From assembly GCA_902566925.1 (NCBI GenBank), contig CACFKO010000004.1, positions 1-64,000 on the forward strand: a stretch of 64,000 bases of DNA, given 5' to 3'. Source of the DNA: an uncultured Pelagibacteraceae bacterium. GTDB lineage: Bacteria; Pseudomonadota; Alphaproteobacteria; Pelagibacterales; Pelagibacteraceae. This document shows positions 44,401-53,200 of this stretch, piece after piece (the first letter of the stretch is position 1; every line of letters begins with the position of its first letter). Below the pieces are notes generated by a model. It had not been told where the DNA came from and made no database searches. It worked only from the letters and a program-made list of their open reading frames with translations. Made by a program: the position numbers and the translations under genes.

Positions 44401-45414
44401 ACTAGTTCCATCACCAGTGAGTGTGGATGTTGCACTTGAACCTGAATTGGCTGTAGTTCCAGTAATACCTTGATGTGTGGTTAATTGTAAATTAAATGGG
44501 GTTACTGTATAATTACCAGATGTATCATGAGTTCTTTTTGCAAGTGTTTTTTCTAAATTTGAATATACTGGATAATCTATTTCTTCGACTTTTTTACCAC
44601 TTTCAAGTTTTAATAATTGATAAAAGTTTTCATCAGCTGCAGCCTCAACCGCATCGTCTGCAGTATATGTTTTTGCACTCAACCCTAAAACAATCTTAAA
44701 CCGATTGGCTCCAGCAGCAGCATAGTTATATGCGCCTTGTGCTGGATCTAATAGATTACCATCAGTATCAGAAGTTACTATAGATTCGGTAACTTGAAAC
44801 CCAACTCTGTAAGATGGAGTACTATTAAATTTTTCAAGAATAATAGTTTCTGCTTCCTTAAAAACAAAATAACCACCAACATAAAATACACCAGATTGAC
44901 AACTAACAACTGCTGCATTAGTTTGTGCACCAGTAGATATACCAGCAGCACCAGCAGTACTTACTGTGTTTGCTTGAGTTGATGTACCCTCAACAGTAAC
45001 AGTTTCACCATCTTGAAATTCGTTAGCATTTAAATAGTTGATTACTATAACTGGTTGATCTGTTGCTGTAGCTGCAGCAGATTTAATAACCACAGCCCGA
45101 GCATTAGATGTTCCACCAGTTACGATTCCATTTGCAAAATCTCCAGTGACAATATCGGCACCAGCAAACTGAGTTTCCAACTGAATTGTTTTTATGTTAT
45201 TATCATAATTTAATTCACAACCCAATACGATACTACCATCTTGAAAGATATGAGAACCATGTCTCTCAACTTGTTTTTGTAATATTGTTTGTAATTGTGT
45301 TACTTCTCTTGCCTGAACTGCAAACCCCGGCCGAAAAAGAATACGATAATACGCATCATCTGCATTATAATCGTCATAATACGGATCAGCATTAAAATTG
45401 GTTGTTAGTGCCAT
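38479..45414 (-). CDS. DUF4815-family baseplate wedge protein, 2311 aa
   Basis: The N-terminus (DPYYDDYNADDAYYRILFRPGFAVQAREVTQLQTILQKQVERHG) is the DUF4815 signature of large baseplate proteins in marine T4-like phages. It lies where T4 has genes 9 and 10. Later regions include repeated beta modules: one GTSFDTELEAGD type near residue 340, and an FQEGEVV-type module near 1500. A wedge-like middle follows (RFTMRDVGNLEKRIERLEYYTSLNILEKE, about 1195-1225) with a fibre-like Thr/Ala/Asn-rich remainder. AGGA precedes the ATG. The exact T4 counterpart is not certain. Confidence 0.8.
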   Translation of the reverse strand: MALTTNFNADPYYDDYNADDAYYRILFRPGFAVQAREVTQLQTILQKQVERHGSHIFQDGSIVLGCELNYDNNIKTIQLETQFAGADIVTGDFANGIVTGGTSNARAVVIKSAAATATDQPVIVINYLNANEFQDGETVTVEGTSTQANTVSTAGAAGISTGAQTNAAVVSCQSGVFYVGGYFVFKEAETIILEKFNSTPSYRVGFQVTESIVTSDTDGNLLDPAQGAYNYAAAGANRFKIVLGLSAKTYTADDAVEAAADENFYQLLKLESGKKVEEIDYPVYSNLEKTLAKRTHDTSGNYTVTPFNLQLTTHQGITGTTANSGSSATSTLTGDGTSFDTELEAGDVVFLSGNTAQTATIASVTNSTVATLNNFSGGSGTLVTSTSGQTIKFESKFSAGLDPGKAYIKGYEYESIATKYLTVSKGRDTLTVNSYNLNTSFGNKLHIKQANGYFDIARHMIVDLYAGNVATQNVSGDSTEDALFGTTFLTRNSQTKIGTARIRDIDFLAASGNTANVTHSQSDYTAYLYDIRTSNNKSGTVVDTPREADVAANTSTHGHMPVLSSNTTSKTFEVRKDVITIGTKYYGNTSSTNYITGGADTNTAFAKIGQVSGVYEGARISITTPNLNTLQGEDSTFAGVFNIALEYQQDESDNGLFDLSPGIILLEDQTTDVSNTTYTRNVVSYTANADVAIVQVDTEMDDRTVFSANTTGGAVSGECSSFDVTFESKLIDSIAVTSTVARVADAEVDEKSRYAELPTGNTILENTELNSLIFPLPDKPLSLANNITYTYKSTKNLTTDSGGVVTFALSGTDTFTDLGTPISSAKAEENFIVVVNDSQSDAGNSSGYIPVSNGQYLSFSNTDGISRTINVASTSAVIDCNTSSAIKITVAYTAKKNALTGSGKTKAIVAGIVNTAFNYSNTGGANNIHTWSPKGQYFEDTPPKVIGEKIELPVYDVFNLIKVVDSGSLTVDVSNSMMLASANDITSSYSLDTGQTDNLYGHSSIQLRPGKRPPDGKIAIVFDRFTHSGQGFLTVNSYSAQIGANVNGRNSDNSRLNANSKIFTYGDIPKYTSPTDGHEYRLTDVIDFRPFVQDNTHDGTTATDFHLANNTDAVANSSLLLPDSDTTTTLDYSYYVPRIDKLVLTRDRKFQVIKGSPSRVPVAPPDDEDSMTLYTMEVPAYTFALADVETRYIDNKRFTMRDVGNLEKRIERLEYYTSLNILEKETAAKDIFGESEKDSLFNPAGSRFKNGILIDPFAGHSIGDVALDDYKASIHFREKELRAPFYYDNFKFSYDATTSNNTVKTGDLITLPFTNAAFIDQPLYYSSYSINPFNITNYIGNLKLDPPSDTWFDDTTKPDVVTNQEGHHDNWALSPSDGRKGFGSQWDDWSINWSGEQVNPEPRPAISNAGSNFVSTRSSKTVQQNKTKFGVNAENPVESIVKTAGNRFVDMSIVPFIGAQRLSFTAKGMKAFTNVYVYINNTDMAANTEPAKKLVFSGANGVFQEGEVVKDSANNQGIVRIASNTVSNAATIFITDITGNTSATLASPVTSQNNRATNSSIGFAAANVVTGQTSGANGTIASIVANTRGILTGSNSQMQTDAHGSIAGDIDIPAGTFRTGDRIIRITDQANNEILTTTTVAEEHFKAKGLLQTREKLLVSTREILTRRESLTNEEIATNSFTRRSGITDYLNPLSQTFFVEPNNYPMGVFLKHLNLYFHSKDTNLPVTVQIRPVEDGLPSASHIIPFSEKTMQADSITANTTTPSATTFVFDSPVYLATGEYAIVVLSNSSQSKLWSAKIGENSAGTSRMITHQPFVGKLYGPSNAGTWSDDVGRALMFNLTRCNFTGTGGVNNYAVFSSHANGAAGNTANVLYQTFKTTTSTIEFSNTEVDYQFKSFDTTNTAVDYTNFSTDQNIKLVTGRQMTSDTNGMFLINASMSTSNSHISPVIDLDRLSVITIDNDIDNAGISANDIVITTLGAGYTNTSAGAYTGTVSAPDLADGTTATVNVQVEVTMSVNTAIGANALISANSDYTVNASNPGAFVVGEGVRIVANTSGAEISQSVQGEDAAHGIITKQTFVDSSSSKNVSTITIKTSSNNSGHFANGIIVFSDNTAQDGDHSNSQVSVGSNTFMAVLTVTGIVSNVVPIETGSGYLTTPTITLSSNVTTNATANVNGEDSAKGGNINAKYISRRATLEDGFDASDIKVILNAYKPLGTNIHLYYKVKADSDPQNFDDKGYVLMEQETPSSTYSGNIEDVKEYVYKTSNEETKYDSASVTYDTFKTFAIKIVMTTDDVTTVPYVKDARTIALD

Positions 45415-45432
45415 TTATATTTTCCTAAAGAA

Positions 45433-47148
45433 TTAGAATTCGATAATCAACTTAATATCTTCGATTTGGTCATCTGCTCTTGAAATAGGAGATCTATTTT
45501 CTACATAGATAATATCTCCTGAAAATTTTTGTAAATCCCCACCAGTTATGGCTCCAGAGCCGTTTGCAGTGGCAGAAGCTCCAGAACCACCATTTCCAAC
45601 TGTGTTGGCGGCAATAACTTCTGTATTAGTAAAATATCCATAGATCCCATTAAATCCTGCAGTAGTTGAATTTCCTGCAGGAATGATATCAGTCATTCTT
45701 ATGGTATTATTACCAGTAAAATCAACAACTCTACCTGTAGCTCCAGAAGTAGCACCTGTAACCAATTCATCAACTGCAAACGCAGTTCCATTCCAAGAAC
45801 TAACAACTGCAGTTGTCGCTTGATCAACTACAGATGAATTTGCAAAATCTCCATTAGAGAATTTAGGTTGAGTAAGAAGTCCGACTTTACGAAAATCATT
45901 ATCGGTTGTAAAGTTATTAGATTCAGAATATTCAAGTCTTGAATTAATAAGAATAAAGAAACCACCCAATTCTTGAATTGCATCTGAACCATGACCACCA
46001 CTTGGCCCTATAATTGGAGTTAATGCTGCAGCAGGACTTGGATTAAAACTGTTTGCCTGAGAAGTATTTGCAATAACTGTGAGTGTTGCATTTGAATAAT
46101 TATTACCCCCAGCAACAACTATTGCTGCATTAATAGATCCAGCACCATTAACTGTTGCTCTTACGTTTGCACCCTGACCATCACCACTAATTACAATTTT
46201 TGGCCCGATTGCATATCCATCAGTTGTTGAGGGAGCAGTAACAGCTGGTGTAAAGGTTACAACTTTACTTGTACCATTATAATCTGTAATAGTTCCACCT
46301 TGACCAGATGCATCACCACTTGTGAAATAGATATCATTGTTTACGATACAATCATCAGCACCAAGATTAGTACCAGTAATCGTAACTGTAGTTGAATTTG
46401 TAACTCCTGCAAGGTTTCCTGTTTCTCCAAGATACTGTGATCCCCTAGTAGTAAGATGAACAACTTCTATTGCACCATTACCACCACCAGCTGCTGCAGC
46501 TTGAGTTTCAACATCAAACTGAACCTGAGCTGGAGATAAATCAAAAGTATTAGAAAGTAATCCGTTTGCTCGTCTTACTGTATCTACTGGAATGTAGTTT
46601 GGTGTTACAAACTTTAATGCATCAGAAGCTGAAATTTGATACATAAACTTCCATTTGTATCCATCTGCTGTTGAGATTACACCTGTGCCCGTTCCAGTTG
46701 GTTTAACAGTGGAAGTTGTTGCAACAGATCCAGATGAGTTTGTGTCACTATTTGATAAACATTTGTACACATTATAATCACCTGTCATTACATAAAAATC
46801 TTGACTAAAAAGAGTACTAGTGTTATCAGTATAAGCAAAATAACTTGTATTATTAACCCAATTTTTTCTTGGAATAGCATGTGATACATCTGAAGCTGTA
46901 ACTTTCTTAGCAGCAATCATATCACGCCAGTTTTCGTAATGGGTATTTGCTACAGAATCGGTTGGGCTGGGTGGATCTGCATCATCAGACCATCCAGTTA
47001 CCTTTCCTATAAAAAGATACATATTTGAGTTAAGGAGTCCGCTGGAGTCTGAAATAGCAGCGCCAGATCCGAAAGACACCTCATCAAACGCTTCTAAAAA
47101 TTGTTTAGCGTTGTGAATTCTGAATTTATTAGTTACTAAAGCGGCCAT
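45433..47148 (-). CDS. 8: Baseplate wedge protein gp8
   Basis: A 571-aa protein. Its first 210 residues follow the gp8 pattern (NKFRIHNAKQFLEAF start, FYVMTGDYNVYKCLSN, then GYKWKFMYQISASDALKF and NYIPVDTVRR). The rest adds beta modules, including FAVDELVTGATSGATGRVVDF near 455. The C-terminal GDIIYVENRSPISRADDQIEDIKLIIEF is also gp8-like. T4 gp8 is 334 aa, so this version is enlarged by insertions. GGAGG lies before the ATG; an ACTAAATA box lies 43 nt upstream. Confidence 0.85.
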   Translation of the reverse strand: MAALVTNKFRIHNAKQFLEAFDEVSFGSGAAISDSSGLLNSNMYLFIGKVTGWSDDADPPSPTDSVANTHYENWRDMIAAKKVTASDVSHAIPRKNWVNNTSYFAYTDNTSTLFSQDFYVMTGDYNVYKCLSNSDTNSSGSVATTSTVKPTGTGTGVISTADGYKWKFMYQISASDALKFVTPNYIPVDTVRRANGLLSNTFDLSPAQVQFDVETQAAAAGGGNGAIEVVHLTTRGSQYLGETGNLAGVTNSTTVTITGTNLGADDCIVNNDIYFTSGDASGQGGTITDYNGTSKVVTFTPAVTAPSTTDGYAIGPKIVISGDGQGANVRATVNGAGSINAAIVVAGGNNYSNATLTVIANTSQANSFNPSPAAALTPIIGPSGGHGSDAIQELGGFFILINSRLEYSESNNFTTDNDFRKVGLLTQPKFSNGDFANSSVVDQATTAVVSSWNGTAFAVDELVTGATSGATGRVVDFTGNNTIRMTDIIPAGNSTTAGFNGIYGYFTNTEVIAANTVGNGGSGASATANGSGAITGGDLQKFSGDIIYVENRSPISRADDQIEDIKLIIEF

Positions 47149-47190
47149 TGTGTTTCCTCCAAAACCTTTTTAAAAAAATTTATTCTAATA

Positions 47191-47198
47191 TATTTAGT
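47191..47198 (-). promoter_or_regulatory. Late-type promoter variant ACTAAATA before gp8
   Basis: ACTAAATA on the minus strand, 42 nt before gp8 and 2 nt from the end of the gp7-like gene. It would allow gp8 transcription independent of the 7.6-kb gene upstream. Confidence 0.45.
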
Positions 47199-47200
47199 CA

Positions 47201-50200
47201 TCAAACAATCTGTTCTGATCTTGAAACAAGTATCGCAGAATCAGATCTTTTGAAAAAATCTGTTGCACTAGTAGAAGAATCGGTGGTTTCAATCGTCATT
47301 GAAACATTATTAGCTATTCTTGAAATATCAAATCTTGCCATATCCAAATTCAATAATTTATAATTATCAGTGTCTGGCTGATCCTCTACTAATATGGAAT
47401 CGTTACCTTCAAAAACTATTTTATGTTCAGAAACTTGAAAAACATCTTCAAGCATCATTTGTCCTTCTTCTTCACTTAATACATAATTAAAAGTTTCAGT
47501 TTCACTAGTTTCTAATAGAAGTGCATCACTCATTTCTTTCATAAGAACATTATCATCTTGAGTTGTTTCATTACCTTCATGATCTTCAGTTGATATAAAT
47601 CCACCAGTATCATCTTCATTTAATACTTTACTGTGAGCAATACCTAAAGAAACATTTAGCGGTGAATCCTGAAAAGCAATATATCCACCAATGGAATCTT
47701 CAGCTAAAATTCTATCCCCATCTTCATATATAATGTCATTTCCAACAATATCAGTAAATGCAGCGATAGACAATGTGAATGTCCCAAAACCATCTGAGTC
47801 TTCACCTCTAGTATATCCATGATTTACATCACCAGTTCCATTGAAAATTAGATCAATTCTAACTAGTTCAGCTGTAGGATCTAGAGTAAATGCTTCCATT
47901 ACTAAAAATCCATCTTCTGTCTTTGGAGTATCATCTAATCCATATTCAACTTTATAGTTTTCAGCTGAACTTATTGTTTTAGAATCTTCAACTGTTATTT
48001 CAAGAAGATTAGCAGATACCGCAGTGATAACTGTTGATTCTTCTCCATTTTGATAGTAAAATCTTCCACCACCTACAACAGCAGAAGGAAATTCGCCTCC
48101 AGATACAGTTATGGTTGTTCCACTTTGAGTGATGGTTCCTACATTATAATATTTAAAGAAAAAATCCTCTAAAACAAAATGACTTGTACCATCACTTTCA
48201 TCTACAATTAAGTCTCCATCTTCAGCTTGAATAACTGCATTTTCTGATTTATGAGTCTCAGACTCTAAAAGTAAATTATCATCCAGAGTTATTTCAGAAT
48301 CGTTATGTGGTTCAAATCCAAAAAATGGAACAAACTGTCCTATGGTAAACTCTTCTTGAGTGATATTATCAAAAGTAAAATCTTCTAATTTAATTTGATC
48401 AGATGCTTCTTGAAGGATACCCTCTTCTTCCAAAATTAAGTCATGAAGCCCAACTCCTACGAGTCTAGCAGGATCTGCGATTGTTGTATGTACATCTTCC
48501 TCTGTTGCAAGACTTCCATTTGAACCCCGCTCTTGTACTATGAAAAAATCATCCTCTGTTACAATATTACCAACCCCCTCAGTATTATCTTCAAGGACAA
48601 TTGAAGCACCTTCCATTTTTATAAGTTCAAAAACATCGGGGTCATCAGATTCTAAAATAATTGAATTGTCTTCTGGTGTATCGAGTTCCATTTCGATAAC
48701 ACCAACTTGTGATACCTTTCTTGATGAACGAGGATCTTGAATTTCGATTGCAAGTGCCTCACCGAAACCATGTTGGTGTTCAAGAAAGTTTCCCTCTAAC
48801 AATAACTTTCCACCAGTTTCGCCAGGAACTGTATCATCCTCTAATTGAACTACATCAAGTGGCACCTCAACAGATTCTAGAACTATGAGATTGTTAAAAT
48901 CAAATTCAAATTGGGTGGCTGTTCCTGTTGCAGTCACACCCCTCTCATAAGCTTCAGCTATAAGATTATCTGGTTGACTACTTATACTTGCTTCCGAAAC
49001 AAAAGATCTACCATCTTCAGTTGTTAATTCAAATTCACCCGACAACAATGAAAGAGCAACGGCTCCATAACTTCTTCCAGTATTTTTAAACCCTCTTTCA
49101 AGAAAACTACCCTCATTTAGAGTATCACCAGTATTTAAGGTTGAAACTGTAGGTGTAACTGATACAGCAACTCCAGCCCATCCTACCTGAAATTTATTTT
49201 CTGGATCTACTTCTATGAGAAGTTTTTCTTCGTCTTCAAAAATAATTTCACCTTCAGCACCAGTACCAGCTTCTATTCTGATTCCAGAACTTTCTTCATT
49301 TATTAAAAATCCATTATCATGAGTCCCATGTATATTTTCAAGTTGTATAGACATATCTCCATCGGAAACTATATCAATTTCTCTAAGAGTGTCTACTTCC
49401 TCTGTCATGGAAGATTCTGTAGCAATATATACTGGATTCGTACTATCAGACTCTTCTAGGAGTATAAAGTCGTATTGATATCCTGTAGATGTAGGTTCTT
49501 GTTGTTCATATAAAATTTTACCATCATCTTCATAATGAAGATCGCCCTGATCGTTTTCCAATCTTATGTTTTGGATATCGTCAATATCCATTACTATTCT
49601 ACTAGTAAAACTAAGATCCAATAAAGCAGAACCAGCTTCCGCTGTTGGAAAAATGAGCATTGGAAGTGTAAACCCATTTCCTACATCGTAAGATTCTCCT
49701 TTGAAGTTTGTGTCAGTAATAAATTCTTCTATTTCAAGTGCAATTCGTTCTTCAGTGTGATTCGTAATAATATATTCTAAATCATCGGCATCATTTTCCC
49801 CTCTAATATTGAAAAAGACTGTTGTTGGTTCTTCCAACAAATATGCACGACTATCACTATCATCATCTTCAAAGGTAAAGTAAGCAGGAGTGTCATCTAC
49901 TGATGAATCAGCTTCTTCTAAAGATAGAGCATCATTATTTTCCTGTACAATGACTCCACTATCTGTAAGAGCAGGGAGAGTATAAGATTCCAACAAAATA
50001 CTGTAAATTTCATCTTGTACAAGATAGCACTCAAAATTTTCCATTTGAAAATTTGAAGCTTCTTCCTCATTACGAATTTTAAGTAGAGCGGATTTTGGTT
50101 GTGTTTCAAGAAGAACACTTTCCTTTTCATTTTCATTTAAAAGATCAAAACCATCTTCTAATTTTAAAGTATAGATTGTATCTTCATCTTCCTCTAAAAC

Positions 50201-53200
50201 AAAATGTGAAATTTTGTCTGATCTAACTTGATGACCATCACCTACAGCCTCTTCCAATTCCATGAATACAGTTTCTTGTATATCACCAAGTGGAGTTTCT
50301 AATCCAAGTGGTCTATCTCCCGCCTCAACTTGTCTTTCAAGTAATGGAAAAGTATCATCTTCATATACAAGTTGTCCCTCTGTTACGAAAGATGAAAAAG
50401 TTTCTTGTCGTATTTTGAATCCCTGTGAAAATTGGCCAGATTCATCTTCTTGAACAAAATGTGCTCCATCTAAGGTAGGGGTAGGTTCACTGTCTTCATT
50501 TAATATTTTACCTGCAGAGTCGAGAGGTGCGGATGTGGTATCTTCTAACTCAATGTGACCTCTTCCTTCCTCCAACTCTATGAAATTTAAAATTCTAAGA
50601 CCATCCATAACAATAAAATCACCAAAAGATTCATCTATTGTTATGACATCTGGAAACTCGGGCTCAAGACCCTCTAGTATTAAAACAGAATCATCTTCAC
50701 CTAAAACTCTTCCAAGGAATGGTTCAAAAAATTCATATATGAATGGGCCAGATACATGAGATCTTTCGTCTAGAAAGGCACCTTTAACAGTAGAATTACC
50801 TTTATCTGTTTCTCCGTCATCTAAGATAAGTACATCTTCGTCAGTGTCGTTAGATTCTTGCTCCAAAAGTATACGAACTAATTCTTCTTCAGTAAGTAAA
50901 GAGTCTACAGTTTCTTCAATTAATCTATCTCCAACTCCACCACCTAGATCTTGTTCAAGTAGTAACTCACCAATATTATCAAGTGCAAGGAAAAAACCAG
51001 ACTCTTCTAATTGTATTATATCATTACCATGTTCTAATTGTAAATCAAATTGAACACTACTTCCTGTAGTGTCCATATATACATCAAATTTTTCAATTAT
51101 AGTAATTTCAGTAGAAAATCCTTTAATATCATAACTCTTTTCAACTGCACATTGACAATCACCTTGATCTGGCATTATTTCAACTTCTTTAGTCCTGAAC
51201 AATAGAGCACCAACTGAATTTGAAACTAATGCGGTATTTGCTTGAGTAGAGTTTATATTGTTTGTTGCGTTATCGAACAACTTAACGAAAACATTAGATG
51301 ATACTTGAATCTCACCAAACAGAGCCATCCCAGCTGGATGCACTAATTCTAATATCTTGTCTCTATAAGTTGCAACGTCTTTATCTGTTTTAACAACATA
51401 CGAAAAATCTTGATAATAAAAATTATCTTGCATTTTAGTTGTACCACTCAACAATCCATAATTACCATCAAAATATCCTGCATACTCCGCATAAACACCA
51501 AGATTTCCTTTCAATTCTGCAGTACCATCCCCAACGGCTGAAGCATTAATTATTGGAGCTGTACCATAGCCAGCACCAAAATTAGTAACCTTAACAGTTT
51601 CAATTGCACCAACAGCAAGTGATGAAACTTTAATTACTGCATTATTGCCAGGTATTCCTGTGTTTGCAAACGTGGCATTTGCTTCATCTATTGTACTCTC
51701 AACTATAATAGATCCATTACTTGCACTAGTACTATAATCATCATTCGCAGTTCCTACACCATTTTCAAAAGATAACTGTGTAGTAGTTTCATCTTCAGTA
51801 AGTATCAAATCAGCTATCACGTTCGCTGTAACAATTTGTCTAACATTCAGAGCTGTTTCACTAGTATCAGTGGGTGATGAAGGTAAAGTTACAGTATAGG
51901 TAGAAGTATTAACAATATCTAAAATTGTATGATTGTTGTTATATACAGTATTATCTGTTGCAGATGAAGAACCAGTAACTACAATTCTATCTCCTGCAGA
52001 GAATCCATGAGTATTTTGTGTAAAAGTAGCAGTAGCCCCAGAAACTTCAATGGATGCTGTTCCAAATTCACCTATTCCAGTTGGAGAACTATCAAGCTGA
52101 CTGTAAGAAGTGAGAGTGTCATTTGTACTAAATGTATTAGCACTTGTCATCTGAACTCTTAAAACAGTGTTTCCAGCTTCCGCTAGAGATGTAGCGGATT
52201 CGTCAAGAAAATCAAGGACAACACCAAAAGCATTATTAGTCTGGTTTTTAATTAGAGTATTAGCTGTAAATGAATTTGCAATTGTATTTGAAAGAGTAAC
52301 AAATATTGAATTTGCACCAACCTTATATTCTGTGGGCCCGTAAAAAGCTATTTCACTATTTGATACACTAATTGCTGGCATTGTTTCATAACCCTGACCA
52401 GAGGACAGAATTTGAACTGATCGAACACCACCAATTGAAGTTTCCTGCATTGTTGCTGCACCATGATAGCTGGTATCACTATTGGCAGTTGGAGTTCCAT
52501 TAATAGTAATAGTTGCCCCAGTCGCAACGAATCCAGAATTTTCTCCATTAGAATGTGCTGTATTACCACCTACTTCTTTGGTCAAATCAAAAATGGTTAC
52601 AGTATCATTGTTCACAAAGTTGGTTAATGTTGGATCGGTATTATAAGTCTTTTCAAATGCGATAGAACCTAATGCATAAGTAATTGATGTGGAATTTGTA
52701 CTAACAACAGTACCATATTTTGAGTTGGCTGGTGAATATATTGTAATACTCTCACCACTACCAAACTTTGCAATGAAATCTCCCGCTTTTGGAGTGGCAC
52801 CACCAGAAAGACCATCGAATGGAACAGTAAAAGTAGTGGTAGAATTTGAATGATTATGAACATTCCTGTTATAAGGAGCCCACGGAGAAGCAAAAGCTGC
52901 AGCATCAATAGTTGTATTTGACTGTGTGGAAATTACTTCATTTTGTGTAAATACGTTTGCTGTCTTGACAATAGTATCAACTCTCGCTGCAGCACCAGTA
53001 CCACCAGTTCCATCATTAACAAATACTACAACATCACCTACAGTATAGCCGTCACCAGAATCTATAACATCAACACCAGTAAGAGAAGCTGCAGCAATTG
53101 AACCAACTTCGGCTTTAGCTCCTTCACCCGAACCACCTGCAGCAGTAACTAATAGTGGATCTCCTACTGCATATTGTGACCCACCATAAACTACATCAAC

